DNA from: Baylisascaris procyonis
Taxonomy: Eukaryota > Nematoda > Chromadorea > Rhabditida > Ascarididae
Reading direction: 5' to 3'
DNA: 64,000 nucleotides
Assembly (NCBI GenBank): GCA_037389465.1
Contig: JAZARR010000154.1
Location: 3,224,001 to 3,288,000 of the forward strand
In this document: one piece after another, positions 49,145-61,655 of the stretch
Layout: every line of letters begins with the position of its first letter
How positions within the stretch are numbered: the stretch's first letter is position 1
Made by a program: the position numbers and the translations under genes
The notes under the pieces: model-generated
The model's database searches: none
What the model saw: only the letters and a program-made list of their open reading frames with translations
Told to the model about the DNA's origin: nothing

Positions 49145-49687
49145 ATGGCCTCAAAATTTATACGGAAAAATGAGATTTTTCTCTCAAACCCAAGCAAGTG
49201 GACGAATTTTCTATTTTTGGTCCTCCCAAATAACCAATGGCATCAACCAAAATCCCGAATGCCCATATATTCGGAAGCTTCAATTCCGTTATTTAGCAAA
49301 TTGGTGGCCCAAAACTTCGATGTTCCAAACTTTGAAGATTCCAATCATTTTCAGATGCTTCCAATAGTTTCGCGGCCCTTAGTGAGATTTGTTCCTGGGG
49401 CAAGCATTAACACCGTCTCACTAAGTCCAAATCTTATCTCCACTTTATCAAGCCCTATTCTTGTCTTCACATCACCAAGTTCCGATCTCGTCTACATATT
49501 ACCAAGCCCCAAACTCACCTTCAACCTCAACCCTAAACCTTCTCTCTTCCACTTTGTTTACATCGTCACAACCATAGATTGGTTTAAATTAAACCTACAC
49601 TCGAACAACAACACATCGAAAAAAAAATGTCATGAGCAGAAATTAACAGCAAAAAGAACTAACGTGGGTCTGCCTACTCGATGGTGA
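49145..49687 (+). CDS. Hypothetical 180-codon ORF with 9-residue repeats
   Basis: An intronless open frame with the start context AACAACCATGG. Its middle part (about residues 93-130) is made of degenerate 9-residue repeats of the type LSPNLISTL, SSPILVFTS, PSSDLVYIL, PSPKLTFNL, encoded by 27-bp repeats near 49418-49535. The C-terminus is Lys-rich. I see no known domain, signal peptide or intron. A stop-free stretch this long is unusual in such AT-rich DNA, but the repeat and pyrimidine bias can open a frame by themselves, so a real protein is doubtful. Confidence 0.25.
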   Translation: MASKFIRKNEIFLSNPSKWTNFLFLVLPNNQWHQPKSRMPIYSEASIPLFSKLVAQNFDVPNFEDSNHFQMLPIVSRPLVRFVPGASINTVSLSPNLISTLSSPILVFTSPSSDLVYILPSPKLTFNLNPKPSLFHFVYIVTTIDWFKLNLHSNNNTSKKKCHEQKLTAKRTNVGLPTRW

Positions 49688-52125
49688 AGGCATAAACGAG
49701 TTGTGCGAAACAAGGAAGAAGCTCGATTGCACTGCACCAAGTCTACACTTCCACTGGCAGATCAACGATAATGGAATTGATAATGAATGCTTCCTGTTAA
49801 TTCATGATACTCTTCAATAAAGAAACTCAACAATTCGTTCGTACTCATAACTGCCTCAAACTCGCAAAAAAAAACGGCAAAAGAAAAAAGAAATCAAAAC
49901 TTGTTCGCTAATTGGCATCATCTTGGGATGAGCAATTCATAGCCAAGCTATCAGACCGCAGCTTCGCCTCTCTCCCCTCAATGGCCGTAATTGTAATGAC
50001 GGTGGTAATGTTTCAGTTTCAATCACGTTCATCAAAGTCACTTGTATCATTCTAATTTCGAAACGACTGAGAGCTTATCAACTATTGGGACAGGAAATGG
50101 CTACTCTGTTGAAGCTGGGAAACGAAGAGGCATCAAACGTATAAACTCTTCCAAAAGCATGTTTTCGTTTGAACGCGATCCTCCCATCTGGAATTGAAAC
50201 CCCATCTGCATGCATACTGTAGAATCCGTTATGTGCCATATCGGCACAATGCTGATATGCGAAAACAAGACAATAACACGAAAACGGGGATTTCCTCAAA
50301 CACACTCCCCCATAATTGACTCTTGCACATAAGCATGACCTCAAATATACGAACGACGGGAAACTCCAACCCCCTTCCCCCTTCCCCACAAAAAAACAAT
50401 CCCCCCCTCTCTTAAGAATTCTCCGTAAATAGCGAACAACAGTCATTGCCCGTCGGGTAGATGGCGTGTCGTTCCCACGTTGGATTATGATCCCGTTGGG
50501 CTATTTGCCACAGTGAACGTTATGGTTCGCATAGCACAAACAACGTTCGCAGAAAGCAAACATCGTATTAGAACGACGACGTACCTTCGTATCGGAGGAG
50601 AGGAGGCTGCTGACAGACCCGGGGACAGGGATGTGTTAAATCCCAGGAACAATGGGACTTAGTTTTCCACCATAAGTGCAGTTGAAGCTACTGAAATTAT
50701 TGAGGAGTCCAATTAGGCGGATGTGATTGTACTTGAATGGACAACGATGCATATATAGACGCAGTAGTTGTTGAAATGGCTGCCAAGATCGTTGAAGGTA
50801 TGCAAGTGAACAGCAATGATCCGATACGATGGCATGTCTGAACGATTGTAATGATTTTAATAGTTCAACTGCACGTGAATAAATCACTGTGCTGTCCATC
50901 CGCGTACAGTCGTGGGAACTGTTGCAGGCGGGGGGGGGGGGGGGGGAGGGGTTACCGGGGAAGCAACGTACGAGAGGTCATTAGGCCTTCCACTTCCCTA
51001 TGTAATTGACGTCGAGTGTGTTGTGAATTCATTATACCTCATATTCGCCCCAAGTATGTATGAGGGAAAATTTTCTTCACTAGCAGCCGACCTCGCAATG
51101 GACGAAGTTTGCTAGAGGTATGGACTGAAAGGACGAGAGAGGAGGCTGACAACCATGCGTGCAGCCCGTAAGATGCTGCTGCAAGTTTAAGAGCATGGTT
51201 ATGCAATCATATCTTCTTCCCGATCGTGTTTATCTGTTTCGACAACAACTTAGATGATCTAAGCAAGCTCCGACACGCTGATGGCTCCGACAAGCTCCGA
51301 CGCACTATGTTGACATACAACCTAAGCTACTCGCAACATAGAATAGCATTTGCTAGCTTATACATTCGCCAGTAGTTCAAAATCTGGTGGTGCTGTTTGC
51401 ATCTTGCGAATAGATTACGAGGTATTGCGAACTTTTGCATTCGTAGCTTGAAGTGGGAAATGCTACGAAAGCGTTAGGTGCTTCTTTTTGCCTTTAGAAG
51501 GCTGCGGAAAAAGTTTTGTAAGGTTTTTCGTCAACTCTGTTGGATGTATTAAAACAAAGAGTGGTGTTGTATTTAGTGGGCACGAAGATCCCGAAAGATA
51601 ACTTCTACCACTAACACCTGTTCCCTCAAGTGCAGATATTTTTTCTTCAAGCGATAATCTGCTACTGTAAACGATAAAAGGATAATCCGTATTCGTTTAC
51701 TGGATGCTTGATCACTACTTCTTTGCAATTTTTGCAATCACAGTTTTTGAGCGTCGACTTTATATCGTTCCATTTTATTATAAATCAGCGAAGGTATTAA
51801 ACGCTCACCGAGCTGCATTCTCGAACACAGCATGCTTCGTGGGTTGTTTGCAAATCCTTGAAAGATAGTAAAAGTGATATTCCTTGCAAAGGAACTTCCG
51901 TTTGATGTTATCTCCAGTTGCTATTCATTTAAGCTTGAATCCCTTCGTTTGTAATTTCTGAGAAACTATTGTCAGCAATACTGTTCCATAGTTCCTTAGT
52001 CTTAGCGGTATTTGTGATCCCAGTCGTTTTGGTTTGTTGCCTTAGAGGTTTGTTGCCTTATCAGAAGGTTTCCTTATATGTCGTAGTTTTCAACTTAAAA
52101 TTTTTTCAAGTTTACTAGGCTATAA

Positions 52126-52800
52126 ATGTTATGGCCACAGAAAAATGTCCTAGGATTACTTTTTTTCGTGAATTATGTAAATGATATTCCTTTGGGGTTG
52201 CAAAATTTATGCAAATCTTATGCAAAAATTATTATAATTCATAAAACATTTCGCATCTCAACGAATGATTATCGTGAGTTGCACATTAATTTGCTCAATT
52301 TTAGAGGATTACTCGTGAGTCTAGTAATTAGACATCTTTACCGAAGATCGCCATTTATTCTTTATAAATTTCATGCATAAATGTCCTTTTCGATTTCCTA
52401 TTACTCTGTTGTTGTGATCTACATTCGTTACCGTAATGCTTATGTGCATAAGGATTCAAAATGGCATGAGAATTTTTATAGACCTCACAAAGAGCAGCAT
52501 CCTAAATTATAAATTACAAACGCTTTGAACGCTATAGGTAGACTTTTGCTTCGTATTTCTCGACCAATCGTTGACCAAAGTGTTTTATATTCTTCTTTCA
52601 GGTGATATTAGGGTTTACGATTATTGAAATGATTGAAAATGTGCAATGCCCATTCATAAGGAAAGCATTTGGGCAAATTATTCCCTTGATCAAAGACAGT
52701 AACTTTTTACTGTGGAATCTCTTCATGCGAAGAGGATTACTGTCGTTGATGGTTTACAAAAATTGCAATTTACTCTTTCAGTGGGATTTATCACGTCCCT
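52126..52800 (+). mobile_element. Decayed non-LTR (CR1/jockey-like) reverse transcriptase fragment
   Basis: Two patches resemble successive parts of a LINE ORF2 in the correct order. At 52126-52250 VLGLLFFVNYVNDIPLGLQN followed by SYAKIII recalls the RT signature VLGPLLF.xYINDLP...FADDTKI, with the catalytic aspartates lost. At 52602-52790 IEMIENVQCPFIRK followed by LWNLFMRRGLLSLMVYK recalls the C-terminal ...EKVQRRFTR...L.SLEYRRLRGDLI.VYK. Stops and frame changes separate them, so this is a dead copy. Confidence 0.7.
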
Positions 52801-52949
52801 AAGCCATCAACGATGGAATATTCATAAAAAATTTCTTCGTCTATATTATTTGCCAATAGTTGAGTTAATTCTCTGTTTTTTTTTTGTTTTTTTTTTGCAT
52901 ATTTACACTCGTCGAAATTTTCCCTTCTCGTATCATTTATGATATATTG

Positions 52950-53155
52950 GAAGAACGAGATTTTTTTAAATGTTCCGTTTTATTTTAAATTTAAATTTTA
53001 AATTTAAATTCTAAACATGATTTTTAAATTTTTAAATGAGAATTTCAAATTTTTTTAAATGTTTTTTAGATTTTTTTAAAATTTTTTAAAGTGTTTTTCT
53101 TTAATGTTTAAATGTTTTTTTTTAAATTTTTTTAAATGAGATTTTTAAAAAAAAT
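52950..53155. repeat. Degenerate TTTAAA-rich low-complexity tract
   Basis: About 200 bases composed almost only of A and T in repeating TTTTTAAAT words. No clean period; likely decayed simple repeat. Confidence 0.8.
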
Positions 53156-54693
53156 TTTTCACTATAATAAAAGTTATTTATGCGTTGTAAATATTCGTAA
53201 TTAGTCTTATCAATTGATATCGCTTATCAGTGATCCTAATATCAATGATTTTTTCTCATCTGAACGTGCCCAACCGATGCTAACATTCACTCGTCGTCTA
53301 AATTTTTTTTCGGCTTATATGTAAGTTGAGTGAGATTAGGATGGTTTGCCTTGGTTGTATTCATTCACTCTGCGTTGTTGTAAACAAGTGCATTGCACAC
53401 ATGACGAGAGGGTGCTGTTTCACGATGAAATCGAATGCAGCACGCGTGGTGGGTGGTTTGTTGTGATATTCGACCGATGCAATCACAGATGCGAATATAC
53501 TTAAGCGGCGCAAATCTTATAAACTTCGCAAGAACAGGTGCGAATTCCTGTTCTTTTTATAGTTTTCGTATGTTTTGTTCCAATTTGCCATGGTTTTTTC
53601 AAAAAAAAAAAAAAAAAAAGAAAGAAAAGGACACCATCACTTGCTTTGCGAACCACTTATGCCACGAACATTACTTTTTTTTAAATGACTGATGTAATTT
53701 CATTCTCAGAATTATGTCGCATTTGCAGTTTTACCGCCGAGGATTTCCCGAAAATAGTTTTTTTTTTTAATTTGTAGAGTACTTTATTCATATTTTGTTG
53801 TGTTTTTATTAGTACGATTATGCGTGCTCAACATGGAATTTTTCACCTTTTCTCCTTTTTTTTTATTTATTCAAAAATCATCGTTTTATGCTTAATATAG
53901 TAAAATATAGCATATTTTTCAGTGAATTTTCTTTGATTTTCATAAACTATACTATACTTCACGTAAAAGTAGATTATTATGGGAGTCGGTGTTGGTAGAT
54001 CGTTTCCGTCCCCATAGTATCTCATTTATAATTTTACAATTTTATGTTTCTTATTCTTTTCTTTTCGTTATTATCGCATTATTGATTTAAAAAAAAAAAG
54101 TGAATTAAAAAGCGATTTGTTTAAACGTTCCTAATCGTTTAAAATTGCTTTGATTTTTTTAAATCACATAAGTGACCTACAAAGAATAGGTATGGGAACG
54201 TATCTGAGAGACTGAAACGATATGCGAATTTTTTTTCACTAAGTAATAAAATATGAGCAGTAATAGGTTCATATTTCAATCGAACAAGCCATTTATATGG
54301 GATTCGTATTTATGCATGCTTCAATACAGGCAAATTTTTGGGCATCTACAACTGCTCATTATGAAGCGGATATATGAAGTACAATAAAAAATTGTGATCG
54401 CCAAAGTTTGTAATCCTTAATTTAGTGATTTTCGGGATTGGAATTACTGGGGAGATAGGCACGCATATGCGCAGACACGGCAAATCAGCAATGCGTTGTA
54501 CATTTGAAAAGCGCACATATAAGTGATGTCCCATTGCAGAATGAACACGTTTTTTTGTTGATGTGTGATATACTACCATATTATTGTTATTAAATGAATA
54601 ATGTTAAGTGTTCCCCATATGCTGAATAATATGCCGAAAAAATATAAAATTTTGTAACTTTTAGGATTTATTCGACGAGCATTTAGCCAGAAA

Positions 54694-57287
54694 ATGGAGA
54701 GTGCATCGAAAGGTATATTTAATTTTTTTACTTGATTTTAATAATGCTTGCTTAGTGATGTGCCATCATTTCATTCATTACATCCCTTCACATCTCTATC
54801 ATCATCTATATATTGCAACGTCACAATTCGTTGAATATCAAAATATTATGAATGTGTACAAGTATGAGGGGTAAATAATGTGGGAAATTTAATTGCTTAG
54901 CATGGTACGATTCTGGGCGAGGGAGGAGGGGAATATGGAAGGATCGGATAGTAGTCTATGAAGGATGGTACTATGTGGTACATCAAGTCTTTTTTTTTTC
55001 AAAGAAAATATAAATTAAATAAGAATTTAGTGGTTCGGATTGTTTCGGATTCACCATAGGTAAATAACGAATAAATTTTGCTCGTCTAAGAGGAGATATA
55101 GTCAATAGCCTATGCATATTTACTCTTGAATAATTACTCTCGTGCATTTGTGTGTTGATGTGTTTATGAATCATTTAGCCAATGCAAATTGTGAGATCTA
55201 CATATAAACTTCATCGTTAGCCCACTTAGGACTTAAACTAATAGTCAAATAAAGAGAAATGCGTCATGTTTAGCTTGAATCACTATCCTTTTAAGGCTAA
55301 TTCTATGCCATCGTCGACGTAATTTTGCATGATCGTTAATCGGTCGTGTATAATTTGAATCAAGGGACAAACTGAAATTGAATGGGTCTAATAGGTCCGG
55401 TGATCCGAATTTTACAGGATGCTTTGAACGCCTTTTAACAGAACTCATTCCTAACGTATTGGACTAGTGTCACTTCAATTGTAGTTTCTTTTCCTGCACA
55501 TTAGTTTTTTGCCTGAAGTTTTCTATGCTTATATGGATTGTTAATTCGATTAACATTCTTTTAGGATCTGTAATTTCAAAACTTGGCAATAAGAGTCCAA
55601 AGGAAGTGAGTGCCGATGAATGGAAGAGTGTTATGAGTCCATTGGAGTATAGCGTGACTCGAGAAGCAGGCACAGAGCGTGCATTTACAGGCAAATACGA
55701 TAAACACTTCGAAGAGGGCGAATATAGTTGTTTCTGTTGTGGTGCAAAATTATTTAAGTATGTTTTTTTCTTTTTTTTAACAAATCGCAGTGAAATTTCA
55801 ATCGTTCTTTTGCATAACACATATTCAACGTTTCCCTAATTTGTTTTTGAAGAGAGGCCAATATTTGTGGCTGTGATAGTTGATGGGTGCATATTGTCTG
55901 AAGGGGAGTGTTGTATAGCTTGGCAAATCTTGGCTAGCAGCCACTATCACCTGATTCAGTAAGACTCAGTTGTGGTTGATACGCTGACTATCAGGAAATA
56001 TCTGCCATTAAGGAAGCATAAATATTTAGGGGGATGAAATATAATTGAATGAAGACGGCGTAAGGTTTTAGTCTTCAGCTGTGCATTTTACATGGTTAGA
56101 ACACTCCCTGTGGCAAGATGTCATTATTGGTTCGGTGGTATTTTCATTACTTTAACCAGGATGCTCATTTTATCATGTGGGACCTTCCTCCTCAAATCAT
56201 TGGGAAGAGGGGGGAAGGGGGAGAGAACGGTGTGATATTAAATGAGTAGTTGAAATAGTTGTCGTGAATCAAAGCAGTGTTACTTTTGAGAGTAGGCCAC
56301 TCTTCAGCTTTTTGGAGAAGAAACCAATTTGTATCGAAGGGGTAACTCAGTGACCCTCTTGCGTTGATTGGTTCAGTTTGACCATACTTTGTTGTAATGA
56401 ATAAGCAGGAAGTGTAAGTATATTCATTGGCAATTTGCTTTCGAAACATGTCTTCTCTTCTATTTAATTGTCTTGTAGATCAGATGCGAAGTACTGGTCA
56501 GGCTGTGGATGGCCTGCATTTTCCAAATCGATCGATAACGATTTGAATATCGTTCGCATTAAGGACTACTCACTTGGAATGGAAAGGACCGAAGTACGCT
56601 GCAAGCAGGTGAACCACTTTTATTCATTACGCTTTGTGATTAGTTCAATCCCTTCTATAGGCATTTATGATATCGCTATCCACATCACTGTAATTAAAAG
56701 GCAATAGCGATGGGAAGTAGGAAAGCTGAATTGCCTATAGATATAGAGAGGCAGATGATATTATTGAATGGTGTTGTCCTGGCTGCTAATGTGGAAAATT
56801 TGCAAGAAACTGAACTGTCTTTTTTCTATCTTTTTAAGTATTTCTTATGATGGCATTGAATAATTCAAGCATTACTTAAGAAGTCAGGTTATTGACTTTT
56901 CTTGGGGGATTTAAAAGAGGACACGTCTCTGTTGTTTTGAGTTGCCTTCTTTCTTTAATCATTCGCTTACCGTATGGTGTCAAATCGGAGTCCTGAGACT
57001 ACAAATTTGATCCGTTGCAAAGAGAGGTGATTTATATTGAAAGAGGTGGTTTGTATTATCTGTAGTGGCGGTTTAACCGAGTCTGCAATGAGGTTTTGAT
57101 ACGATAGTTTGTGAGTTTGCAGTGAATCTTTGTTCAAGATAGAGGATCCTACGTTAAATACTGTTAACATTTATGCATATTTTAGTGTAACGCACATTTG
57201 GGACATGTTTTCGATGATGGTCCCAAAGAGACAGGCGAACGCTATTGCATAAATAGCTGCTCATTGGATTTCATCAAAAAGGATTAA
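54694..57287 (+). CDS. msrB: Methionine-R-sulfoxide reductase B
   Basis: Reduces methionine-R-sulfoxide in proteins back to methionine using thioredoxin-type reductants. Exons 54694-54712, 55565-55757, 56479-56608 and 57186-57287 give 147 codons with matching phases. Zinc-binding pairs are CFCC (C-x2-C, with an extra Cys between) and CKQC, the latter formed across the last junction. SGCGWPAF and the catalytic RYCINS are present, the catalytic residue being Cys rather than selenocysteine; [13 protein letters not shown] is the family core. The first exon follows an acceptor CTTTTAG at 54664 and reads FIRRAFSQK before the chosen ATG. So a longer form with a mitochondrial-type N-terminus from an unseen upstream exon is possible; the short form would be cytosolic. 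Confidence 0.93.
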
Positions 57288-57737
57288 GGAGCTTATGCTG
57301 AATGCTTTTCGATGCTTTCAACTTGAGGGTCATATATAGTGCTCTTCTTATCTCATAATCGGGCAGCAGGCTGCCCACTCATATACAGCTTCGAGCAATA
57401 TGGAGACTCAATCAGTCATATGGAATGCTAAGATCGCCTTTCGTCTTATATAGAAGTGTTTACAGTCATCGTCTGGTTCAGATAAACAGTAATCAATGAT
57501 GGTATACGTTTCATGCGGAAATTTTCATAAGTGATGTTCATCATTGAATGAAAATGATTATATTATTTTCTCATTGCAACATTAAATCGAACGAATTACT
57601 GTTTTAAGTGAGAGTTATTGTTTTCTTAAACATTACATATTTATTAGTAATATTAATACAAAAGAATACTAAACAAAATAAGAAAGTTCCTTTATGTTAA
57701 TTTATAGTTATTGTACGTAGAAAAAGATCGTCTGGAA

Positions 57738-57798
<61 letters not shown>

Positions 57799-59900
57799 TT
57801 TGGCAACGAATATCGTTAACACTCATAACGAATATAACCGTTAAATCGATGCCTTTTGTTTCTTTCTCACTTTTCGATTGCAAGAAGTACCAATTGATAT
57901 AAATAAAAGATGTGTTAGGTACAGATAGAACAACAATTGGGAGATTATATATTGTCGGTGTATTGTAGCATAATTGAAAGAAGGGAAACGAATATAGTGA
58001 AGATATTTATTTGTTGAAGTTTTGCGTTGTTTAGCATACTCTAATAAGCAAATTATTCAATTATATCTTTGATTGTAAGCAAGTACCCATCTTCCATTTT
58101 TTTTTTTTTATTTTCTTAAAAAAAATGTGTTAGCCAAATTAGTATCGAAATTTTTTCTTATTGTAGCCTTAAAGCAGATTTCACTATAATTTGTAATATG
58201 GTAATTGAATTGTTTGATTACTCTATTAAATTTAATTTAAGTCCATTTGTGATAATATTGATTATGCGTCAAATAAACGCTATATGTTCAGTTTTATTTA
58301 TTTTGTTTTTAAGTTATATAAATTGATGATTTATTATTTTGTGAATTTTTTTTTTAATGTTTATGCAATGATCGGAAATATTTATTCAACGATTATTCAA
58401 TTCTATTTATTATTATTAATTTTTTTTTCAAATTTAATTCCTTGATGAATATATAATTTCATTACTTCGAAATAATTTATTGAATTATGGTTGTGAATTT
58501 TTTAAAAAAATATCGTTAATTTCTTTCTATTTACATAGTAATGTTTTCGGATTACTGCGAATGAATCCTTAAAAGTTACTTCTGAAAAAAATTATATAAT
58601 TTAAGCAATTTAAGTCAATCATTGCTGTAATTGCCACTTTCGATTCATGCGATTTTTTTTCTGTTGCTATTGATCGTCGCATTTTCATGACCGATGTTCC
58701 CCTCTCGCCTGTCCCACCCCCTCCCCCCCCCTTCCCCCTGCAATACCTTACCCTCCAGCTACACTATGTGACCCTAAGTTGACCCTAAATTGCTTTTATT
58801 TAAATGCATAATGTTCATGTGTGCTGTCACTAGTGATATTTTTGTGATTTAATGAAAGTGACAGCTGTTTATATTTTGCTTTCAATAATGGATTCGCAAA
58901 AGATTGATTCACTGATGTTTATATTGAATCACGATGATTGTCACTTGTAAAATATTTGTTTGTTGGTAAAGAATGTTTTTAAGTGTTTAATTACTCTCTA
59001 AAGTCAGTGATTTTCAAATTGCGAGGTGTGTTATTGCCCAGGTTTAAGGATGGCCATATTTACGCCTTTATTAGCCAATAATTTGTTAATGGTTAAATTA
59101 TAGAGTGCATAGTAATAGTGGTTAAAATTCGATTCCACTGAAAAAAGCAACTGTTTTTTTTTTTGGAAGACGCTATTAGGCATTTTGTCATTTTTTTCTG
59201 AATATTTATGTGACCGGTCGGTTTATTGGATTGACATTTGAAAAACAAACAAAACAAATGGGAAAAACATCCCGAGTGCGTTTTTTGCATTTGTAATTTT
59301 AATTGTTAATTAGTGGCTCATCGAAAATGTTAAGTATTAGCAAAGTTCAAGTTGAGTAATTTTTGACGTCATTCAGTACCACTTCTAAGAAATCGACTGA
59401 CTAACGACGCGAATTCCAATTAAGTAAGCTAACAAATTTGCATATGAATCTGCGTTATCGATCGGCTTCCACAGCATTTGACGGATAGAAGCACTTGACG
59501 GATGACGAACTTAAATACGCACAGCGGCACTTCCTTGATATACAAAAGAATACTTTCAAATCTTTATTAACTAGTGATGGTCTTCTACAACGGCGCATCT
59601 TTGTTCCGCCTTCCAATTGATATAGAACCAGAAAGTGACCTCTGTAAAAATACATGCACATTTATTCCTCTGAACACTTGTTTTGTTTTTTTTTATTCCC
59701 AAGTATTTGCACTTTTTATGCAGATATTTGAAAAAAAAGAACGCTTTGTGATATAGGTCGGTTTCTCTTCCTTTGTGTTGCAGTTCAACAAGTAGTATAG
59801 TGGTATCTCAACGACGACTCCATAAGCTCAACTACTTTTATGGAAAACAATCCAGCAAGAATGTCGATCCACGAACTGATCGTTGTCCATTTATATAACT
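57288..59900. other. MSRB 3' flank and intergenic DNA
   Basis: AT-rich, with one TA tract and a C/T-rich run near 58700-58740. A D-arm-like TAGTATAGTGGTATC lies near 59790 without a B box. I see no gene. Confidence 0.6.
57739..57794. repeat. (TA)n microsatellite, 56 bp
   Basis: Uninterrupted TA dinucleotides 450 bp after the MSRB stop. Open on both strands as Ile-Tyr repeats; not coding. Confidence 0.97.
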
Positions 59901-59941
59901 AAATAGACAGCACCTTAACGTTTTGGCTGTCACAGCATCCT

Positions 59942-60227
59942 TCATCCACACATCCTCCCTATCCGTTGAACACGGAAGAAGCTCCAATAGTGCTCCCAAC
60001 CAACGCTGTTTCGGAGCCGCCGAGACTCGAGGCTTGTAAACTGCAGCGACCCGCTGTGTACTTCGGGCTCTGAGGTTGTGCGAGGGGAAAAGGCTTGTAT
60101 GATCTGACCATAGCCTTGGAGGCTTTCGAAATCAAATTCATCTCCCGAGTAGTGCTGGTATAAACTGAAGTCACTTTCGAAAGTATAAGGAGTCTGCACT
60201 CTCCGCACCGGGTGGCCGCAGGCTCCT
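59942..60227 (-). CDS. Hypothetical last exon, minus strand
   Basis: A GC-richer stretch open for about 95 codons after an acceptor-like GTCGTAG, ending in TGA at 59942. It reads RRVQTPYTFESDFSLYQHYS, later FSPRTTSEPEVHSGS, and ends RIGRMCG. Composition is protein-like, with no Ile-Tyr or homopolymer artefacts. However, the plus strand is also open over 59935-60073 in two frames, so strand is uncertain. No domain recognised and no upstream exon found. Confidence 0.3.
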
Positions 60228-60635
60228 ACGACTTAAGTCACTTATTCTTCGCAAAAAAAAGGAATCCACTGACTTCCTACCAGACCACATAAAAATCAAG
60301 CACACACTTTCAAGTTTGATTAGAAATGACAGCTTTATCTAATTCGGTTTTTAAGACTCCCGTTGTTTTCCATGTTTGCCTAGGCGAAGCATACTATGGC
60401 GTATTCGTTTCTGTGAGCATATGTATGTATCTATTTGTCTGTCAGTTGGTTTCAGCTCGACAATCACTATAACCATAGTCATGAAAATCATAAGACGACC
60501 TCTTCACCGAATTTGACTCCAGTTCATTGACTCCTAAAAGTGTGGTTATCACCGAAACATGTCGAAGGATTTTTGATTTATTTATAAACATAGATATTTA
60601 TTACTATTACTAAATTCGCATTCCGTTTTTCACCA

Positions 60636-61655
60636 GTCAAGTTGTGCTTTACACATGGTCGCAGTTAGTACAGTTAGGTTCATATCTGGCGCCAGTCGGG
60701 CCGCGTTTTACACAAAGTGAGTCGGATTTTACGATCAACTCGAATTGTTGCAACGAATCGTTAGTGGCCGAATTGCACAATTTGTGGATTAGCGCATTAT
60801 TGCGCCTGTTTAATTATCTCTTAGCAGTTGTTGAGGAAAATATCCGGCGTCGCAGACGAGGTCGTATTAGTCATTCATGCTTGTCCATTTGTTTTTGAGC
60901 TTTTTTTAAATTTTTATTTATAGTTTTTTTAAACGCATAATAGCCAAGTCATATGTCTGCATATATATGTGTATCTGACTGTTTGTTCGATGTTTTTAAT
61001 CCACAAACAACAAAAGCATTATTGGTTGTGTTTCACGTTTCATTGTCGATTTTAATTCATATCTCTATATTCCTAGTCAAATCCGTATACGGTCTCTTTC
61101 TGTGATTTTGTATACACATACCTCATTTTCATAGTCATCTTCGAGTCTCATCGAAGGTTTATGTAGGCTTCCGTTTGCTAATTGTACCCTAAAGGTATTC
61201 CTCTTCAGCGTTATTCTTTATGATGTTGTTATACACTTCAAGGTGGGAGTTATCGTTTTATAGGTTGGATGCTAATAGGTGGTTCGATTCGAGATTGGAT
61301 TTCGCTGTAACGTCCGACAAACGAAATTATATTCGAATCTTCTGCAATGGTACGTTTTTTTTTTTTTTTGAATTATTGCTCTCCAACGCTTTGTAGACTT
61401 GAAGATCGTCGTGAGTGATCGAAGTGCAACCGCGATTAGTCGGTCTGTGTGGCGGCTATGACAGTATTGGAGGAGAGGGGGGGGGGGGGGAGGGTTGAGG
61501 TTTGCACTACAGTATGTGCGCCATCAAAGTATATAAAAGAGGATGGGGCCGTAAGATTTGCATACTTATGGGATCGTCGATTTGCACTCGGATCCACAAT
61601 TCAGCGTCGTCGTAGTACGGATAAAAAACATGCAGCCCCATTAGCAAAATTCTGA
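60636..61655 (+). CDS. Hypothetical two-exon gene, unknown family
   Basis: Segment 1 (about 60636 to 60866) follows the acceptor TTTTCACCAG and reads LYTWSQLVQLGSYLAPVGPR, then LVAELHNLWISALLRLFNYL and an Arg-rich end RRRRR. Segment 2 (61513-61655) follows CACTACAG and reads [20 protein letters not shown] to [10 protein letters not shown] and a stop. A donor GAG/GTCGTA at 60866 would join them in matching phase. Both are GC-richer than their surroundings and stop-free in one frame. I recognise no family, and no start codon is assigned; the model is speculative. Confidence 0.3.

Larger units (their letters stand above)
47451..54693. other. Intergenic region between divergent RSRC2 and MSRB
   Basis: About 7.2 kb. 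It holds the candidate RSRC2 exon, a 180-codon open frame at 49145, a poly-G tract near 50932, a decayed LINE fragment at 52.1-52.8 kb, and degenerate TTTAAA repeats near 52950-53155. Small GC-richer open patches around 50480-50900 match nothing I recognise. Any MSRB 5' exon for a mitochondrial form would lie here. Confidence 0.5.

Noticed and set aside
60545..60570. ACCGAAACATGTCG motif resembling the GAAAC end of a hammerhead ribozyme or of Penelope-like element ends
   Set aside because: The matching CTGATGA core and a pairing stem II are not present upstream, so the resemblance is too short.
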